Shown: piece after piece, positions 1-15,139 of the stretch | How the letters are laid out: each line of letters begins with the position of its first letter | Numbering within the stretch: position 1 is the first letter of the stretch | Assembly (NCBI RefSeq): GCF_003416765.1 | Contig: NZ_QSNG01000001.1 | Span: forward strand, 1 to 64,000 | DNA: 64,000 bases | Source of the DNA: Paratractidigestivibacter faecalis | GTDB taxonomy: Bacteria; Actinomycetota; Coriobacteriia; Coriobacteriales; Atopobiaceae | Reading direction: 5' to 3' | Position numbers and translations under genes: made by a program | The notes under the pieces: model-generated | Told to the model about the DNA's origin: nothing | Databases searched by the model: none | The model's input: the letters and a program-made list of their open reading frames with translations, nothing else

Positions 1-1635
<1,635 letters not shown>

Positions 1636-1727
1636 ACCTTCTGGGGGATCCTTCGGGCGCGGTCACGCTGTGCGGCCCTGAGGGCACGGCCACGCGGCCC
1701 GCCCGTAAATCGCAGAACGCCCCTTGG

Positions 1728-1846
1728 CGGCCGGCGGCCATGGCAGGGGAGGCACACCCGGACCCATCCCGAACCCGGAAGTTAAGCCCCCGAGCGCCGA
1801 TGGTACTGCGGAGTAAGTCCGTGGGAGAGCAGGACGCCGCCGGCCA
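1728..1846 (+). rRNA. 5S ribosomal RNA (copy A)
   Basis: About 120 nt with the typical 5S core (cccatcccgaacccggaagttaag, near 1766-1789) and complementary GC-rich ends (ggcggccggc.. with ..gccgccggcc). It follows 23S copy A by about 90 nt and is identical to copy B. The ends are approximate to a few bases. Confidence 0.93.
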
Positions 1847-1868
1847 CCAAGGGGCATTTTGCCAGGGG

Positions 1869-1905
1869 AGGCCCCCTCCGCGAGAGCGGAGGGGGCCTCT
1901 TCTTA
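1869..1905 (+). terminator. Rho-independent terminator of rrn copy A
   Basis: A 12-13 bp GC-rich stem (aggccccctccgc / gcggagggggcct) with a GAGA tetraloop is followed by a T-rich run. It lies about 25 nt after the 5S and is repeated exactly at 7688-7724. Confidence 0.9.
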
Positions 1906-1935
1906 TATGTACAGGGGTTGTGCACTATATAGAAT

Positions 1936-1972
1936 GGGGGCCGAGGGGACCTCGCCGTCCCCTCGGCCCCCT
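1936..1972. terminator. Second hairpin in rrn tail (copy A), relic of the helD terminator
   Basis: A near-perfect 15 bp stem (gggggccgaggggac / gtcccctcggccccc). In copy B (7755-7791) the same hairpin sits just past the stop codon of the minus-strand HelD-like gene, where it would end that transcript. Here only a gene stump remains next to it. Confidence 0.7.
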
Positions 1973-1997
1973 ATCGGCATGCGGGGGATGGCTGCGG

Positions 1998-2107
1998 TCA
2001 GCCCCCGAGGCCCGGGAGGAGGGGCGTGACGGGACCCTGGGAGAGGGCCGTCACGCGGTGCGTGGCGCGGCTGACGGCGGTGTACATGCGGCGCCTGCAC
2101 AGGGGCG
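1998..2107 (-). pseudogene. 3' stump of a HelD-like helicase gene left after rrn duplication
   Basis: These 110 bases equal 7817-7926, which encode the last ~36 codons and stop of the HelD-like helicase (motif MYTAVSRATHR near the C-terminus). Upstream of 2107 (minus-strand sense) the match stops abruptly and the sequence becomes the 16S leader. No start codon or remainder of the gene is present, so this is a non-functional fragment carried along with the duplicated rrn tail. Confidence 0.85.
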
Positions 2108-2712
2108 TCCTTTGTGACGGGCCATTTATCTCTCTTGATCTGTCTGGGAACATTTCTGACACGATTTTTCAGCGCATAGCTGCGTGGTATGCAGCACTCC
2201 TATTTCGAGACTGCTTAATTTAGTATTGGCGAATTGCTTTGCCTCGTGTTCCTCAGAACACTGGGCTTGGCTTAGCTTGATGACTTAAGATCTCCAGGTA
2301 ACGGCCCTTCAATGCAAGCTAGTCCTCTGAGCTGGTATTTTCTCTGACTTGGACGGTCAGTGGCTGCTCCATCGCCCGCGGCGGCTTCTAGCCGCCCGCC
2401 CCCCGAGTTGTGTAGGAACCGTGAACCCGCCGATTCCCGCCCCGGCCCGGCGGGAGGCAGCGTATATTAACTCCTCGCGCGGCGGCGGGGCACAGAGCCC
2501 GGCACGAGCGCGGCGAACCTTGAAAACCGGATACCGCGGCCCGAGAGGGCCGACAACCAGGACAGACTATAGGACAGGTTCTTGATACATGAGTGGAGTG
2601 TCATATCACTCCCGTCGAGTTCCTTGTCCCAAGGGATCCGAGTTAAACGACATGGCGCTCACCGGCCGGGACGGCTCGAAGCGAAGACTTATCCAGGCCC
2701 AGGGCCTGGTTC
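2108..2712 (+). other. 16S leader region of rrn copy B, no gene seen
   Basis: 605 bases without a credible gene. The first ~240 bases are clearly more AT-rich than the surroundings, as expected of a promoter region, but I could not find a convincing -35/-10 pair. The second half holds short palindromes (near 2595-2615 and 2694-2709) and the sequence ccttgaaaaccgg near 2518, common in rRNA leaders and spacers. Function as rrn promoter and processing leader is inferred from position. Confidence 0.6.
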
Positions 2713-7455
<4,743 letters not shown>

Positions 7456-7546
7456 GACCTTCTGGAGAGGCTTCGATCCCGGTCACGCTGTGCGGCCCTG
7501 AGGGCACGGCCACCTGGCCCGCCCGGAACAGCAGAACGCCCCTTGG

Positions 7547-7665
7547 CGGCCGGCGGCCATGGCAGGGGAGGCACACCCGGACCCATCCCGAACCCGGAAG
7601 TTAAGCCCCCGAGCGCCGATGGTACTGCGGAGTAAGTCCGTGGGAGAGCAGGACGCCGCCGGCCA
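7547..7665 (+). rRNA. 5S ribosomal RNA (copy B)
   Basis: Identical to copy A (1728-1846), with the conserved cccatcccgaac and gtaagtccgtgggagagc segments. The 23S-5S spacer before it differs from copy A in two short patches, so the copies are not perfectly homogenised. Confidence 0.93.
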
Positions 7666-7687
7666 CCAAGGGGCATTTTGCCAGGGG

Positions 7688-7724
7688 AGGCCCCCTCCGC
7701 GAGAGCGGAGGGGGCCTCTTCTTA
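7688..7724 (+). terminator. Rho-independent terminator of rrn copy B
   Basis: Same stem, GAGA loop and T-rich tail as at 1869-1905, directly after the 5S gene. Confidence 0.9.
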
Positions 7725-7754
7725 TATGTACAGGGGTTGTGCACTATATAGAAT

Positions 7755-7791
7755 GGGGGCCGAGGGGACCTCGCCGTCCCCTCGGCCCCCT
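7755..7791. terminator. Hairpin terminator between rrn and helD
   Basis: A 15 bp GC-rich stem about 25 bases past the stop codon of the minus-strand helicase gene. It probably ends the helicase transcript and backs up the rrn terminator on the other strand. Confidence 0.7.
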
Positions 7792-7816
7792 ATCGGCATG
7801 CGGGGGATGGCTGCGG

Positions 7817-9955
7817 TCAGCCCCCGAGGCCCGGGAGGAGGGGCGTGACGGGACCCTGGGAGAGGGCCGTCACGCGGTGCGTGGCGCGGCTGACGGCGGT
7901 GTACATGCGGCGCCTGCACAGGGGCGAGTCCCGGTAGACCTCCGCCTGCGCGTCGGGAATAATCACGTGGTCAAACTCCAGACCCTTGGCAACGCGTAAC
8001 GGCAGCAGAACGATGCCCGTTGCGGGGAGCGTGGAGTTCTTTCCAAGTACCGTGACCGCGTCGCCCAGCTGCTTTGCCAGCCAACTTGTGCGCGAGTCGC
8101 TCTCGGTAATGATGGCCGTAAGGCCAGACTCCTCGCGAGCGGCCTCTGCAAGCTCTCTGAGGCGCGTCAAGAACCCCTCCCGGTCGTCTACTCCAAACTC
8201 CTCAACTTGGGGCTTCTCGCCGGCTCTGTGGACGCTGGAGATTTTGAGCTGCGTGTCGTGATCTATGAGGCTGCAGAAGAGCTCAGTGATCTCGGGAGAG
8301 GAGCGATAGCTGGTAAGCAGCCGGCACTCCTCCACGGAGTTGTGAGTATCCTCAAAGATTGACTTGATCTGGGGGAACGTTGCCGTTCCCTCCATGATTG
8401 CCTGGTTCTCGTCGCCCAAAAGGAGGAAGTGGGCGCGCGAGAAGTGCCTTGCCAGAACCATGAGCTGGCTCTCGGTATAGTCCTGGACCTCGTCGATCAT
8501 CACGTAGCGGGCGTTCTTGTCGCCGGCTCCGGTAATGAGGAGCTTGAGGTAGAGCCATTCGGTGGCAGAAAGGGCCTGCTGGCCAAGAAGCCTCATGCCA
8601 ATGCGGTCGAACCTGATCCAGGCAAGGGCATCAATCAGGTCGTGCGCCTCTGCGTAGCGGTGCTCGAGGTACTTCTGGGTAAGGTCCGCCGTCTCCTTCT
8701 CGTCGTCGGGGCTGATGGTCTCGCCAAAGATCTGGACCTGCTCGTCCACGTCGAGTCCGAGCATCTCCTCCTGGATCTCATCGTCCTTGGACATCTGCGA
8801 GAGACGACGAGAAAGTCGCTCGTGCAGCTCGTCCTTCACCAGGGCGCAGAACCGCGAGCCGATGCCAAAGCGCTCGAACTTCTCGACGGCGCTCTGTACC
8901 TGGACGGCCTTGAGAAGCACGGTGTCGCCGAGGCGGATTTCCTTGAGGTCCTCGGGCTCAAGCGCGAGGCTTGGGATGGCCTGCTCAAGGCGGCGGAGCT
9001 GTTGGGGGCTGGTCTTCTCGCCAGAATCTCGCTGACCGGCACCTTGGGCCGTAACAAAGTCCTTCCAGGTGAAGACCTGCGGGTTAGACTCGCCCATGGA
9101 GGGCAGCACGGTGTCGATGTAGTTCTCAAAGACGCTGTTGGGAGTGAAGAGGTAAACCTGGTCCGGGTTGAGCGTCTTGCGCTCGCGATAGAGGAGGAAG
9201 GCGATGCGCTGAAGAAGGACGCTCGTCTTGCCCGACCCCGCAATGCCGTTGACCAGCATGACGGGCACGTCCTCGTGGCGGACGATGCGGTTCTGCTCCC
9301 TCTGGATGGTGGCCGTGATGGCCTGGAGCTTCTCTGAGTGATGCTTCTTGAGGGCGCTCAGCAGAAGGGAGTCCTCGATGGCCACCGTGGTGTCAAAGTA
9401 CATGTTGAGCTTGTCGCGCACGATGTCAAACTGGCGGCGCAGCTCGAGGTTGACCGTGCGCATCTTGCCGTCGACGGAGTAGCTGGTGGGGCCCATCTCG
9501 TGGTTGTAGTAGGTCTCGGCGACGGGGCTTCTCCAGTCAACCACCAGGGGAATGGAGTGCTCGTCGGTCATGCCGGCGGCGCCGATGTAGACGTCTCGCG
9601 CGGGGCGCCCGGGACGCATCTGGAGCTTGACCTTGGCAAAGTAGGGCTGCATGAGCAGCAGCATCACGCGGCGGAGCTTGTCGACGTTGAAGTCGTGGTA
9701 CTGGTTGTAGGCGTCGATGACGGAGTTGAGCGTCTCGATTGCCGCCAGGGTCTCCATGGTCTCGTCGGCGCCGCCAAAGTCTAGGCGCACCTCCTCGCTC
9801 ATGGTGATGAGGTCCTGGGCCGCGCCCGCGTGGCTGCTCTCCAAGTCTGCCGAGATGGCGTCGCGCATCTGCAGCAGCTTTTGGTAAAGGGAGGAGAGGT
9901 GCGCCTGCTCCTCCTTAAAGACGGGGTCGTTCTGCTGGTCTAGCTGGTCGGACAT
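7817..9955 (-). CDS. HelD-like superfamily I DNA helicase / RNA polymerase recycling factor
   Basis: 712 aa. HelD-type proteins are UvrD-like ATPases that bind RNA polymerase and release stalled complexes. Seen here: a helical N-terminal arm (about residues 1-100), the HelD-specific VVDWRSPVAETYY block near 138-150, Walker A GIAGSGKTS at 238-246, Walker B/Q motif VMIDEVQDYT, GDENQAI, and the C-terminal motifs AKGLEFDHVI and YTAVSRATHR. The length is slightly below the roughly 770 aa of the Bacillus protein. The ATG at 9955 has gtaggag upstream. The last ~36 codons lie in the segment duplicated behind rrn copy A, which left a stump there. HelD is my preferred name; a generic UvrD-family helicase is the alternative. 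Confidence 0.88.
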   Translation of the reverse strand: MSDQLDQQNDPVFKEEQAHLSSLYQKLLQMRDAISADLESSHAGAAQDLITMSEEVRLDFGGADETMETLAAIETLNSVIDAYNQYHDFNVDKLRRVMLLLMQPYFAKVKLQMRPGRPARDVYIGAAGMTDEHSIPLVVDWRSPVAETYYNHEMGPTSYSVDGKMRTVNLELRRQFDIVRDKLNMYFDTTVAIEDSLLLSALKKHHSEKLQAITATIQREQNRIVRHEDVPVMLVNGIAGSGKTSVLLQRIAFLLYRERKTLNPDQVYLFTPNSVFENYIDTVLPSMGESNPQVFTWKDFVTAQGAGQRDSGEKTSPQQLRRLEQAIPSLALEPEDLKEIRLGDTVLLKAVQVQSAVEKFERFGIGSRFCALVKDELHERLSRRLSQMSKDDEIQEEMLGLDVDEQVQIFGETISPDDEKETADLTQKYLEHRYAEAHDLIDALAWIRFDRIGMRLLGQQALSATEWLYLKLLITGAGDKNARYVMIDEVQDYTESQLMVLARHFSRAHFLLLGDENQAIMEGTATFPQIKSIFEDTHNSVEECRLLTSYRSSPEITELFCSLIDHDTQLKISSVHRAGEKPQVEEFGVDDREGFLTRLRELAEAAREESGLTAIITESDSRTSWLAKQLGDAVTVLGKNSTLPATGIVLLPLRVAKGLEFDHVIIPDAQAEVYRDSPLCRRRMYTAVSRATHRVTALSQGPVTPLLPGLGG

Positions 9956-10053
9956 GCTGACTGCTCCTACGGTTGCGAGAACAATGAGTTATTAATGCTA
10001 GCGCAAAATGGGGGCTAGACTTGATGGCTGGGAAATCGTCAGGGGAGAAGCGC

Positions 10054-10476
10054 ATGCGCAAGCTCATCGAGCAGTTTTTGAAGTTCGGCGTCGTCGGAAC
10101 CATTGCCTTCTGCATTGACTATGGCGTCCTGATGCTGCTCTCGCAGGCGTTTGGCGTGGACCCAGTGCTGTCGGCCGCGGTCTCGTTCTGCGTCTCGGTC
10201 GTCTTCAACTACATGGCGTCAATGCGCTACGTCTTCACGCACCGCGAGGACATGAGCCGCGGCCGCGAGTTCGTGATCTTCATCGTGCTCTCTGCGGTGG
10301 GGTTGGCTATCAACGAGATTTGCATGGCCGTGGGCGTGGCCGTCTTGGGCACCTCAGCCCTTATGGTGACCGTCACCAAGCTCTTTGCGACGGCGGTGGT
10401 CATGGTCTGGAACTTCTTCAGCCGCAAGAAGTGGCTGGACGGCGGAGAGGCCGCTAACGAGAGGGGCCAGCGCTAG
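10054..10476 (+). CDS. GtrA-family membrane protein
   Basis: 140 aa with four predicted membrane segments (roughly residues 12-32, 38-58, 74-96, 102-122) and the family ending WNFFSRKKWLD. GtrA-family proteins are thought to flip or hold polyprenyl-linked sugars for cell-envelope glycosylation. I chose the ATG at 10054 because aggggag stands 6-7 bases before it; the frame is open upstream to a TTG at 10021 without a good ribosome site. It converges on the glycosyltransferase gene, the two stop codons sharing a CTAG tetramer. The pair is typical of GtrA/GtrB-like modules although usually in one direction. Confidence 0.85.
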   Translation: MRKLIEQFLKFGVVGTIAFCIDYGVLMLLSQAFGVDPVLSAAVSFCVSVVFNYMASMRYVFTHREDMSRGREFVIFIVLSAVGLAINEICMAVGVAVLGTSALMVTVTKLFATAVVMVWNFFSRKKWLDGGEAANERGQR

Positions 10477-11450
10477 CTGCGCTCGAAGCCCGTCTGCGTG
10501 ACCTCGGCACCGTTTGCCGTAATGACGCGCTTGGCAATGTAGACGGGACGGCGCTTGCCCTCAAGGTAGATGCGTGCCACGTACTCGCCGATGATGCCAA
10601 GCGTCAGAAGGGTGAGGCCTCCCAAAAGCAGAATGAGGCAGACGATAGTGGGGTACCCACTGGGGACCCTGTCGGTCGCAAAGGCTTCCCAGACCACTAC
10701 GAAGAAGTAGATGACGGCGGCAAGGGAGGACAGCGCCCCAACCAGGGTGGCCAGCTTGAGCGGCGCCGTCGAGAACGCGAAGATGCCTTCGATGGCATAG
10801 GACATGAGCTTGCGAAGGGACCACTTGGTGGTGCCTGCCGCGCGCGGGGAGGGCTCGTAGGCAAACGGGATGGTCTCAAAGCCCACCCAGGCAAAGAGCC
10901 CCTTGGAGAAGCGGTGGTACTCGGGCATGGAGAGAAGGGCCTCTGCTACGCAACGGCGAAAGACGCGGAAGTCGGAGGCGCCGGCAATCATGCCGGAAGT
11001 GCCCTGTGTGATGCCCTTGAAGACCCGGTAGAAGGCACGCTTGAGCAGCGCCTTGAGTGCGCCCTCGTGACGGGTGCTCTGGTAGGCGGCGACACAGTCT
11101 GCCTCTGGGTGGCAAATGAGCTCCTGGTACATGGCAAGAAGCGTCTCGGGCTCCTGCTGCAGGTCCGCGTCCATGATGCCCAGGACCTCCCCCGAGGCGT
11201 GGGAGAGCCCGGCGAGAAGCGCTGCCTCCTTGCCAAAGTTTCGGGAGAAGTCCACTCCCACGACGCGCGGCGCGCGCCCAGAGCGAGCAAACTCGTCGAT
11301 GAGCTGCCAGGTTTGGTCACGACTTCCATCGTTGACGAAGACGAGCTCATAGGAGAGGCCGGTGGTGCCAAGGGCTTCGGTGATGCGGTCAAACAGCAGC
11401 GGGAGGCACTCGTGCTCCTCGTAGCAGGGTATGATCACCGAAAGGTCCAT
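10473..11450 (-). CDS. Family 2 glycosyltransferase, DPM1/GtrB-like
   Basis: 325 aa. The N-terminal GT-A domain shows VIIPCYEE (residues 5-12), FVNDGSRDQT, the metal-binding DADLQQEPE and the acceptor motif EYHRFSKGLFAWVGF. Two membrane helices at the C-terminus (about 230-252 and 267-292) match GtrB/ArnC-type enzymes that transfer a sugar from a nucleotide donor to polyprenyl phosphate. The start at 11450 is chosen for the aggagg just upstream; the frame is open 23 codons further without support. It is convergent with the GtrA-like gene, which probably acts on its product. Confidence 0.9.
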   Translation of the reverse strand: MDLSVIIPCYEEHECLPLLFDRITEALGTTGLSYELVFVNDGSRDQTWQLIDEFARSGRAPRVVGVDFSRNFGKEAALLAGLSHASGEVLGIMDADLQQEPETLLAMYQELICHPEADCVAAYQSTRHEGALKALLKRAFYRVFKGITQGTSGMIAGASDFRVFRRCVAEALLSMPEYHRFSKGLFAWVGFETIPFAYEPSPRAAGTTKWSLRKLMSYAIEGIFAFSTAPLKLATLVGALSSLAAVIYFFVVVWEAFATDRVPSGYPTIVCLILLLGGLTLLTLGIIGEYVARIYLEGKRRPVYIAKRVITANGAEVTQTGFERS

Positions 11451-11584
11451 GCGCTCCTCCTGTTGTCCTTGCGCGTCCACAACCCGACAGATGTCAGGGG
11501 AGAGACAAACGCACCTCACCTATACTAGCCGCTGCGAGACAAAAACACCCAAGGCACATGCCTTTTGCAAGGAAAGCGGTTCAG

Positions 11585-12511
11585 ATGGATTTCATCTTTC
11601 ATGCAGATGACTTTGGAATAACGCCGGAGCAGTCGCGAAGGATTCTGGAGTGCTGCGACGGCTGTCCGGGTGGTCGCGGGCTGCTCAACTCGCTGAGTGT
11701 GCTGGCTGGCTCTCCCCGCTTCGAGGAGTGTGCGAGCCTGCTTGACGGACGTCCTGAGGGGCTGCGCGTGGGCGTGCACCTCAACTTCGTGGAGGGACCC
11801 TGCTGCGCCGACCCGGTCGACGTTCCCCTCCTAGTCGATGAGAAGGGCATGTTCAAGCTGGGTTACGGTGGGCTTCTCGCCGGGTCCTGGGGCGCGGGCG
11901 CGGCTGAGCTGCGCCGTCAGCTGACGATTGAGGCGGCGGCGCAGATTGCGCGGGTGGTGGGGCGCTTTCCGGAGCTCGCCACCCACCTGCGCGTGGACGG
12001 CCACCAGCACACCCAGCTCATCCCAGCCGTCTTTGACGCTACGCTGGAGGCCGTGAGGCAGAGTGGCTGCACCCTTGAGTACCTGCGCGTTCCCGCTGAG
12101 CCGACCGCACCCCTCCTGCGCTCGGGCGTCGCTGGTACCATCAAGCCGATCAACTGGGTGAAGCACGCGCTTCTCAATGTCCTGTGGCGGCGGGACCGGC
12201 GTGCCCTCGCCGCATCCGGCCTGCCGTCCTACGAGAGGGTCTCGGCGGTCTTCTGCGGCGTGCTCTTCTCGGGGCACATGGACCAGGGGCGCGTGTCTTG
12301 CGTGCTGCCGGCACTCACGGATGAGGCGCGGAGGCGGGAAATGCCTCTTGAGCTGCTGTTTCATCCGGGTCGCGTGGCCAGCGCGACAGAGTGCCTGAAC
12401 CCGGCGCTGCCTGGCTTTGTGGAGTTCTCCTGCGGGGAGGGGCGCGACGTGGAGCACGACGCCCTGAGGTCCGAGGAACTCAGGGCGTCGTTTGAGGCGG
12501 TCTGCGGCTAG
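11585..12511 (+). CDS. ChbG/HpnK (YdjC)-family carbohydrate deacetylase
   Basis: 308 aa. The N-terminus FIFHADDFGIT carries the metal-binding Asp pair of the YdjC/ChbG fold, and VDGHQHTQ near residue 140 supplies further metal ligands. Family members remove N-acetyl groups from chito-oligosaccharides or from lipid-linked sugars (HpnK). Beside two genes of polyprenyl-linked sugar transfer, an envelope glycan or glycolipid substrate is plausible, but this is inference. The ATG at 11585 is preferred over 11558 because aaggaaag lies 8-9 bases upstream. A perfect 12 bp hairpin is embedded in the last codons (12457-12490). Confidence 0.82.
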   Translation: MDFIFHADDFGITPEQSRRILECCDGCPGGRGLLNSLSVLAGSPRFEECASLLDGRPEGLRVGVHLNFVEGPCCADPVDVPLLVDEKGMFKLGYGGLLAGSWGAGAAELRRQLTIEAAAQIARVVGRFPELATHLRVDGHQHTQLIPAVFDATLEAVRQSGCTLEYLRVPAEPTAPLLRSGVAGTIKPINWVKHALLNVLWRRDRRALAASGLPSYERVSAVFCGVLFSGHMDQGRVSCVLPALTDEARRREMPLELLFHPGRVASATECLNPALPGFVEFSCGEGRDVEHDALRSEELRASFEAVCG

Positions 12512-12523
12512 TGAGCTGTGGGG

Positions 12524-15139
12524 CTAGTCGTCGACGAAGCCCACGCGGTAGTGCGTGAAGACGACGGCGCCCTCCTCCTGGGTGGCGTCGAGGTCGACGT
12601 CTGCCCAGATGCCAAAGTCGCGGTCGTCGTCGCTGTCGCGGAAGACCTGGTGGACGTGCCAAGCGTGGCCGCCCTCCTCGCGCGGGGTGCGCTCGTCCTT
12701 CTCGTCAATGGAGTAGTAGGCGGTGCTGCGGGCGTCTGCGTCCAGGAGGATGTCCTCGTGCTCCTCGTGGAAGCGGTCGAGGGCCTGGCGCCAGACGGGC
12801 GCCCTCCAGCCCCAGTCCGCGTCTAGGCTGCCCAGGGTGTCCGTGTCGCCGAAGGCGGCCAGGCGCACGCGGGCAAAGAGCGCGTTTCTGACCAGGAGCG
12901 TGAGGGCGCGGCGGTCGTGGACCACCTCGCCTGCGGCCTCGGGAGGTGCCACGTCCACGCTCTCGGCGCTTCCGGCGGCGCTCCACTCGTCCACGAGGCT
13001 GGAGTCCACGGAGCGCACGACCAGGCCGAGCCAGGAGATGATGTCCTCGAGGCGCTCGTCTCGCTTGTCCTGGGGGACGGTGCGGTCGAGCGCGCGGTAC
13101 GCCTCGGAGAGGTAGCGTAGCAGCAGGCCCTCCGAGCGGGCTATGCCGTAGCGGCCGATGTACTCCTTGAAGTCGCTGGCGGTCTCGACCATGTCGCGCA
13201 GGACGGACTTGGGCGAGAGGGCAAAGTCGCGCGCCCAGGGCACGGCCTCGCAGTACTGGGCAAATGCCGGCTCGAGGACGTCCTCCAGGGGCTTGGGCCA
13301 GGTGACGTCCTGGAGGCGCTCGATGCGCTCGTCGTACTCCACGCCGTCGGCCTTCATCTCGGCCATGGCGCGGTCTCGTGCGGCGCGCTGCTGGGCCCTC
13401 AGGATCTGCGGCGGGTCCTCGAGCGTGGCCTCGGCCATGGATATGACATCAAGCGCGTAGGTCTCGCTCTCCGGGTCCAGGAGCTCCAGCGCGGCAAGCA
13501 GGAAGGGCGAGAGGGGCTGGTCGAGCGCGAAGTCGTCGGGCAGGTCGACGGTGGTCTGGTAGCTGACGGAGCCGTCCTCGGCCTCCTCGCGCGTGACCAC
13601 GCCGGCGTCCAGCAGCGTGGCGATGATCTCGTCGGCGCGCTGGTGCAGGGCGACCTTCTCGGCGTCCGGCTGGGCGGAGTCATCGACGAGTCGGTGGACG
13701 CGGACCATGGCGTCCCCGCCCTGCTCGACCTCGGCGAGGACCATGGAGTGGCTGACCTTCATGCGCGGGCGAAGCGGCTCGGGCACCGCGGTCTCAAGCC
13801 GCTCGAAGGTCTGCTTGTTCCAGCCGACGAAGCCCTCGGGCGGCCTCTTTGCCTTGCTCTTCTGGCGGGCCTTCTTGGGGTCTCCGCCGGCCTTGCGCAG
13901 GGCGCGGGCGTTCTCGATGTCGTACTCGGTTGCCTCCGCGATGACCATTCCCTCGGTGTCAAAGCCTGAGCGCCCGGCACGGCCCACGATCTGGTGGAAC
14001 TCGCGGGCGTTGAGGTGGCGCATGCGGCGGCCGTCGAACTTGGAGAGGGCCGTCAGGACCACGGTGTGGATGGGCACGTTGATGCCCACACCCAGCGTGT
14101 CCGTTCCGCAGATGACGGGGAGAAGCCCCTGCTGGGCGAGCTTCTCGACGAGCAGGCGGTAGCGGGGGAGCATACCGGCGTGGTGGACGCCGACGCCGCA
14201 GCCCAGGAGGCGCTGGAGGGTCTTGCCGAAGGTGGTGGTGAAGCGAGTGCCCTTGATGGCCTCCTTCACGGCTTCGCGCTGCTCCTTGGTGGAGACGCCG
14301 TAGCTGGCCAGGGACTGCGCGCTCTTGAGCGCCGCGTCCTGCGAGAAGTGCACGATGTAGAGGGGCGCCTCGCCCTTGCGCAGGGCCAGCTCGACGGCGC
14401 CCTCGAGCGCGGTGTCCACGAACTCGTAGGAGAGGGGGACGGGGCGCGGGGCGTCGGCCAGCACGTCGACAGCACGGCCGGTGTGCTCCTCGAGCGAGGC
14501 CGCGATGGCCGTGGTGTCTCCCAGCGTGGCGCTCATGAGGAGGAACTGCGTGTGGGGCAGGGTGAGCAGCGGGACCTGCCAGGCCCAGCCGCGGTCCGGG
14601 TCCGCGTAGAAGTGGAACTCGTCCATGGCGACGCAGCCCACGTCGCACTTCTCGCCCTCGCGGAGCGCCTGGTTGGCCAGGATCTCGGCCGTGCAGCAGA
14701 TGATGGGCGCCTCGGCGTTGATGGAGGCGTCGCCGGTGATCATGCCGACGTTCTCCTTGCCAAAGAGCTCGACGAAGTCAAAGAACTTCTCGCTGACCAG
14801 GGCCTTGATGGGGGCGGTGTAGTAGGAGCGGCGGTCTGTGCAGACGCTCATGAAGGCAAGACCCAGGGCAACCATGGACTTGCCGGAGCCGGTGGGCGTG
14901 CCCAGGATGAGGTTGTCTCCGGCCGCGAGGTCGAGGAGGGCCTCCTCCTGGTGGGGCCACAGCTCTATGCCGCGAGACTCGACCCAGCCCAGGAAGAGCT
15001 CGAGGGCCTCGTCGGCGGGGATGTTGGGGTAGGTGGACTCGTCGGGCCAGGGGATGAGGCGCCCGAGCGAGCCGTGGCCGTTGGGGCCTTCGTCGACGGC
15101 GTTGGCGTCGAGCGCGGCCTCGGTGGTGCTGTCTGACAT
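12524..15139 (-). CDS. Ski2-like DEAD/DEAH-box helicase with DUF3516-type C-terminus
   Basis: 871 aa. An SF2 helicase core is visible: Walker A GTPTGSGKS at 80-88, DEFH box at 173-176, SAT at 203-205, and the second RecA lobe with ICGTDTLGVGINVPIHTV and HQIVGRAGRSG. The long C-terminal half has no catalytic motif that I recognise and matches my memory of the actinobacterial DUF3516 region. Such proteins probably unwind RNA or DNA, but the substrate is unknown. It converges with the deacetylase gene at a 12-base gap. The ATG at 15139 has only a weak ribosome site (aaagg). Confidence 0.88.
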   Translation of the reverse strand: MSDSTTEAALDANAVDEGPNGHGSLGRLIPWPDESTYPNIPADEALELFLGWVESRGIELWPHQEEALLDLAAGDNLILGTPTGSGKSMVALGLAFMSVCTDRRSYYTAPIKALVSEKFFDFVELFGKENVGMITGDASINAEAPIICCTAEILANQALREGEKCDVGCVAMDEFHFYADPDRGWAWQVPLLTLPHTQFLLMSATLGDTTAIAASLEEHTGRAVDVLADAPRPVPLSYEFVDTALEGAVELALRKGEAPLYIVHFSQDAALKSAQSLASYGVSTKEQREAVKEAIKGTRFTTTFGKTLQRLLGCGVGVHHAGMLPRYRLLVEKLAQQGLLPVICGTDTLGVGINVPIHTVVLTALSKFDGRRMRHLNAREFHQIVGRAGRSGFDTEGMVIAEATEYDIENARALRKAGGDPKKARQKSKAKRPPEGFVGWNKQTFERLETAVPEPLRPRMKVSHSMVLAEVEQGGDAMVRVHRLVDDSAQPDAEKVALHQRADEIIATLLDAGVVTREEAEDGSVSYQTTVDLPDDFALDQPLSPFLLAALELLDPESETYALDVISMAEATLEDPPQILRAQQRAARDRAMAEMKADGVEYDERIERLQDVTWPKPLEDVLEPAFAQYCEAVPWARDFALSPKSVLRDMVETASDFKEYIGRYGIARSEGLLLRYLSEAYRALDRTVPQDKRDERLEDIISWLGLVVRSVDSSLVDEWSAAGSAESVDVAPPEAAGEVVHDRRALTLLVRNALFARVRLAAFGDTDTLGSLDADWGWRAPVWRQALDRFHEEHEDILLDADARSTAYYSIDEKDERTPREEGGHAWHVHQVFRDSDDDRDFGIWADVDLDATQEEGAVVFTHYRVGFVDD

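Noticed and set aside
2108-2712. A specific rrn promoter in the 16S leader
   Set aside because: Several partial -35 or -10 boxes occur, but no pair has both good sequence and good spacing.
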